64,000 bases of DNA. Source: Azadirachta indica (taxonomy: Eukaryota > Streptophyta > Magnoliopsida > Sapindales > Meliaceae). The notes below the pieces were generated by a model. It was not told where the DNA came from, ran no database searches, and saw only the letters and a list, made by a program, of their open reading frames with translations. The DNA is taken from assembly GCA_022749755.1 (NCBI GenBank), contig CM040453.1, positions 14,889,368-14,953,367 of the forward strand, written 5' to 3'. The translations under genes and the position numbers were made by a program. This document shows, piece by piece, positions 60,940 to 64,000 of this stretch. The stretch's first letter is position 1. Each line of letters opens with the position of its first letter.

Positions 60940-61418
60940 ATTTATTTAACTTACGTATACTTTTACTACTAAGTTTGGTTTTGGCAACATATATATAACA
61001 AAATTTAACCAAAAATTATTTTGAGAATATGACTGTATATATATGAGATGTCTTTTACAATTTTTAATATTAAAAGTCAATTATGTGAATCAATTAATAA
61101 ACTCTTAGGCTCATTCTCAAATCTTAAAAATAAAATTAAAAATAAAAATGAAAATAAAAAAATCAATTTTTTATTTTTACTGCATCTATAAAATCATGCA
61201 TTTTATACGAAGATATTTTGTATTTAGGCTAAAAGTTTTCGAAGATGGCACCCTTAATTAATTAATTAATTTAATTTCCATCTCTTTGTACGATCAAGAT
61301 AATTTGGTAATGTCTTTATTGTCCTATATCATTATTAATTAGGTCAAACGTACCCAAGAATCAAAGGCAAAAAGGCTCTCGAATATGCCTTTAATTGGAG
61401 AATCTATATTGCTCGGCA

Positions 61419-61459
<41 letters not shown>

Positions 61460-61800
61460 TGAAGATTAGATAAGCAAACATCCAACTAAAAAACATACGT
61501 CATAAAACACAGACAGTTATATGTTTAAATGGCTCCACTAATACCTAATATCACCTTTATTAAACAAACTATATACGAGAATATAGAATCTACATCCCTA
61601 CATTTTTTTAGCAATTGAATATATTTTTAATGATTAAAACTAAATTTAGATGTATAGAAATTATATACAATTACTGTTAATGTGCATAATAATCATCATT
61701 GTTTTGGAGAAAATAATAACAATTTATACAAAATTTAAATTTAAAAAATTGAATAATATGCACGTATGTGTGTGTACATAAAAATATTGTCAGACTGTTA
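60940..61800. other. Spacer with TA microsatellite
   Basis: AT-rich; a TA repeat at ~61428-61456. No gene recognised. Confidence 0.6.
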
Positions 61801-62639
61801 ATGTTAATATGACTATACATTTATATTAGGGAAATTTGTAACAGTAACTACTATTTACTCAAACTGTTTAAAAATGACTCATGTATAAAAAATATTACAA
61901 AAATAACCACCTCTTAATTTTTCAGACAAAATTACCCTTGTCACCCAAATTAAACTGTATTTATTCTCTCTTCTCTATTTTCCTTCTTTTCTTCTCTAGC
62001 TTTATCTATTGTCCATCATTTCCATTCGAGCTTATTAAGTAGTTTACTTCGATTTCTTATTTTTGAGATCAACTTCATTTGATTCGAAGAAAATTACTCA
62101 TTTACAGAGGGAGAGAATCATATGCGTGTTTGAAAAATGGTTTAGAACAAAGAATAAAATATATATGACACTTATTTTAAGTATTTGTGTAAAATTAGTG
62201 AATGTAATGAAAGAAATCGGGAAAAAAAATGTGTGTCTTCAAAACATTGAGTGTGTTTACTGTAATAGTTAAATGAAAAATGGGTGAAAAATGAGGAAGA
62301 AGACGACCTGTGCTAGAGTTTCGATCACGTAGGAGAGAAATGCACATTATTTTTAGTATAGTAAGTTTCGATCACTAAATGTTTTGACTGTGATCGAAAG
62401 TGTTATTTCAATTTTTTCAAAAACTTGTCAGTTGTTTATGACTTTTGTATACATTGAGGTTGTACTTTGATCATGATTTGTGTAATCAAAACATCATTTT
62501 CGATTTTTCCAGTTTGCAGTTTTTTCTTTTGTGTATTCTTGATTTAGCTTATATTTGCATTATTTGTATATGTTTTTTCACTAACATATGCAGCTTTTTG
62601 GTGGTTTAGGTAAAAATGATTGTTAATGTGACAACAGAG

Positions 62640-64000
62640 TTAAAGATACAGAAGGCCGAACATTTTCCGATTGTTGTAACCTCATTGTCAAAGGAACAGG
62701 TCTTAAAGATAGTCTAAAAGAAGCTAACCACAACACAACAAGAGTTGTTTAGTTAAACATGTTTAGGTCATTTGTTGGATATAGAAGACATCCAATTTTC
62801 AAGCAACCTTGTGCATAATATACTACTACACGAAGTAGTCATAGAAGAAGTAGAGAAGGAGATATGATTTCTAGTTGGGGGCAGTATCATATGTTTCTCA
62901 CATATTGAGTTCGAGTTGACAACAGGGTTGACTTTGGGGCCATATCTAAGTGATGCAGGTGGGTCTACAAGGTTGAAAGACATGTACTTTGGTGGAGAAG
63001 TTAGCATGGAACTAAAGGATATAGAAAAAGCGTACAAGGCAATGGACTTTAAACTAATAGATACGCAGTTAAGTTGTCATTGTATGTGTTGATGGACTTA
63101 TTTCTATTTGGCTGGGGCCAACGATATCACACTGATATGTGGATATTGCAAATGATGGATGACTTAGAGTAGTTCAATCGATTTCTTTGGGAGTCTGTTG
63201 TATGGACATACACCTTTCATTCATTGAGTAGGGCGATGAGTCGACAGTTGGCCACATACAAGGTTAAATAAGCTCAGAAGCAAAAGAAAGGACTGAAGCA
63301 TGTCAATCGATACAACATTTGTGGGTTTCTGTATGCATTCCAAGTATTTGGGTGTTCACTTTAATATTTAAGTGTGTTATATTTTAATTTAATTGTATAT
63401 TATCATGTTAAAAAGATAAAACTTTTATTTGCATGTAGATTTGGATGTACGAGACTATCTCCACTGCTGTGGTTAAGTTGGGGGCATGTACCAATTCCCA
63501 CCTTTCTCGTATATCGAGATGGGTCGTGGCAAGAAAAAACGTCCGCGATGAGGACATGAAATCATACATTTTCAATAATAGCTTGGTACAATTGAATAAT
63601 ATATTGTCTTTCATATTTTTGATTTGTTAACTTTGATATGTTGTATTGTGTAATAAAATTTACTTTCCTGATAATGACTAGCCCCCATCCGTTATTCGTA
63701 CAATGGAAGTCTCTTCAACAGAGCATTTTTTGCCTTATGGTTGGGCTTTGCATTCTGATGCAACATATAGTGGTGAGTATACCAGCGCTGTTCTCCCTGA
63801 CCACGTGGACGGTGATGAGTCGGCCTTATCACCAAGGACACCACCGATAAGCCTAAAATGCTAAGTAATTAATTTATAATTTTTTAGATTAAACTTCTAC
63901 TAACATTTATATACTATACTGTATTCTTAGGGAGAGGTGACAAGCAATGAGGATTCATCACCTTCTATTCCTCCAAGTTCGAGGAAAAGTAGGAGAAAGG
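62640..64000 (+). mobile_element. Decayed DUF1985-type (Ulp1/Mutator-associated) transposon gene, runs off the window
   Basis: In pieces with stops between them, the plus strand reads like the plant DUF1985 domain found in Ulp1-carrying Mutator-like elements: VLMDLFLFGWGQRYHTD, then FNRFLWESVVWTYTFHSLSR (~63175-63230), then YNICGFLYAFQ. A 95-bp intron (63344-63438, GTATTT...TGTAG) joins this to IWMYETIS...SRISRWVV (~63439-63540). A low-complexity Ser/Pro/Arg linker follows up to the edge. Stops (TGA, TAG) in the DUF1985 part show decay. The Ulp1 protease, if any, would be beyond 64000. The stretch at 61827-61940 (gggaaatttgtaacagtaac) could be the terminal repeat. Confidence 0.5.

Overview
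Nuclear DNA from a flowering plant, probably a woody eudicot. The evidence is AT-rich spacers, GT-AG introns, plant TATA boxes and AATAAA signals, Ty1/copia, Ty3/gypsy and LINE retrotransposons, Mutator- and hAT-like DNA elements, and a plant-only gene family. A citrus-like (Sapindales) source is plausible but cannot be fixed from the sequence alone.

The window is dominated by a tandem cluster of twelve germin-like protein (GLP, cupin fold, apoplastic) genes: eight intact and four broken. Three lie on the minus strand at the left (2.2-3.0 kb broken, 5.7-6.6 kb intact, 9.7-11.1 kb broken). Nine lie on the plus strand, labelled A to I here: A 16.0, B 19.5, C 23.1 (broken), D 35.9, E 39.6, F 48.2, G 54.2, H 56.9, I 59.4 kb (broken). 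Every intact copy has the same plan: a 124-bp first exon with the signal peptide and first cysteine, one short intron, and a second exon of about 551 bp with the second cysteine and the cupin metal site (HxH...E...H).

The plus-strand genes are of two types. Type 1 (A, B, D, F) has mature N-terminus YDPSP and the motif LAKPEDFFF. Type 2 (C, E, G, H) has SDPSP and [10 protein letters not shown]. They alternate as B-C, D-E, F-G, so the duplicating unit is a two-gene dimer. Once the transposons are subtracted the spacers agree: type 1 to type 2 is about 2.81, 2.94 and 2.83 kb, and type 2 to type 1 is 2,786 and 2,791 bp. The A-B and G-H junctions look like products of unequal recombination that removed one gene of a dimer. 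Nearly all copies share a promoter layout: a roughly 19-bp inverted repeat (GAAGACTTGGTAAGTCTTC-like) 52-58 bp upstream of the TATA box.

Transposons have inflated the cluster. Examples are a 5' truncated LINE with an 11-bp target duplication holding a nested complete copia element; a decayed copia; a 5-kb gypsy element; a solo-LTR-like insertion inside one GLP exon; two oppositely oriented 1.13-kb long-TIR Mutator-like elements; a 473-bp Mutator-like element with a perfect 9-bp target duplication; and a 1.2-kb hAT-like element. Older antisense gypsy relics recur in the type 2 downstream spacers. The left edge holds the tail of a reductase-like gene, and the right edge holds a decayed DUF1985-type transposon gene. 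I found no tRNA, rRNA or CRISPR. No wholly unknown system is evident; the most unusual features are the dimer duplication history and the conserved promoter palindrome.
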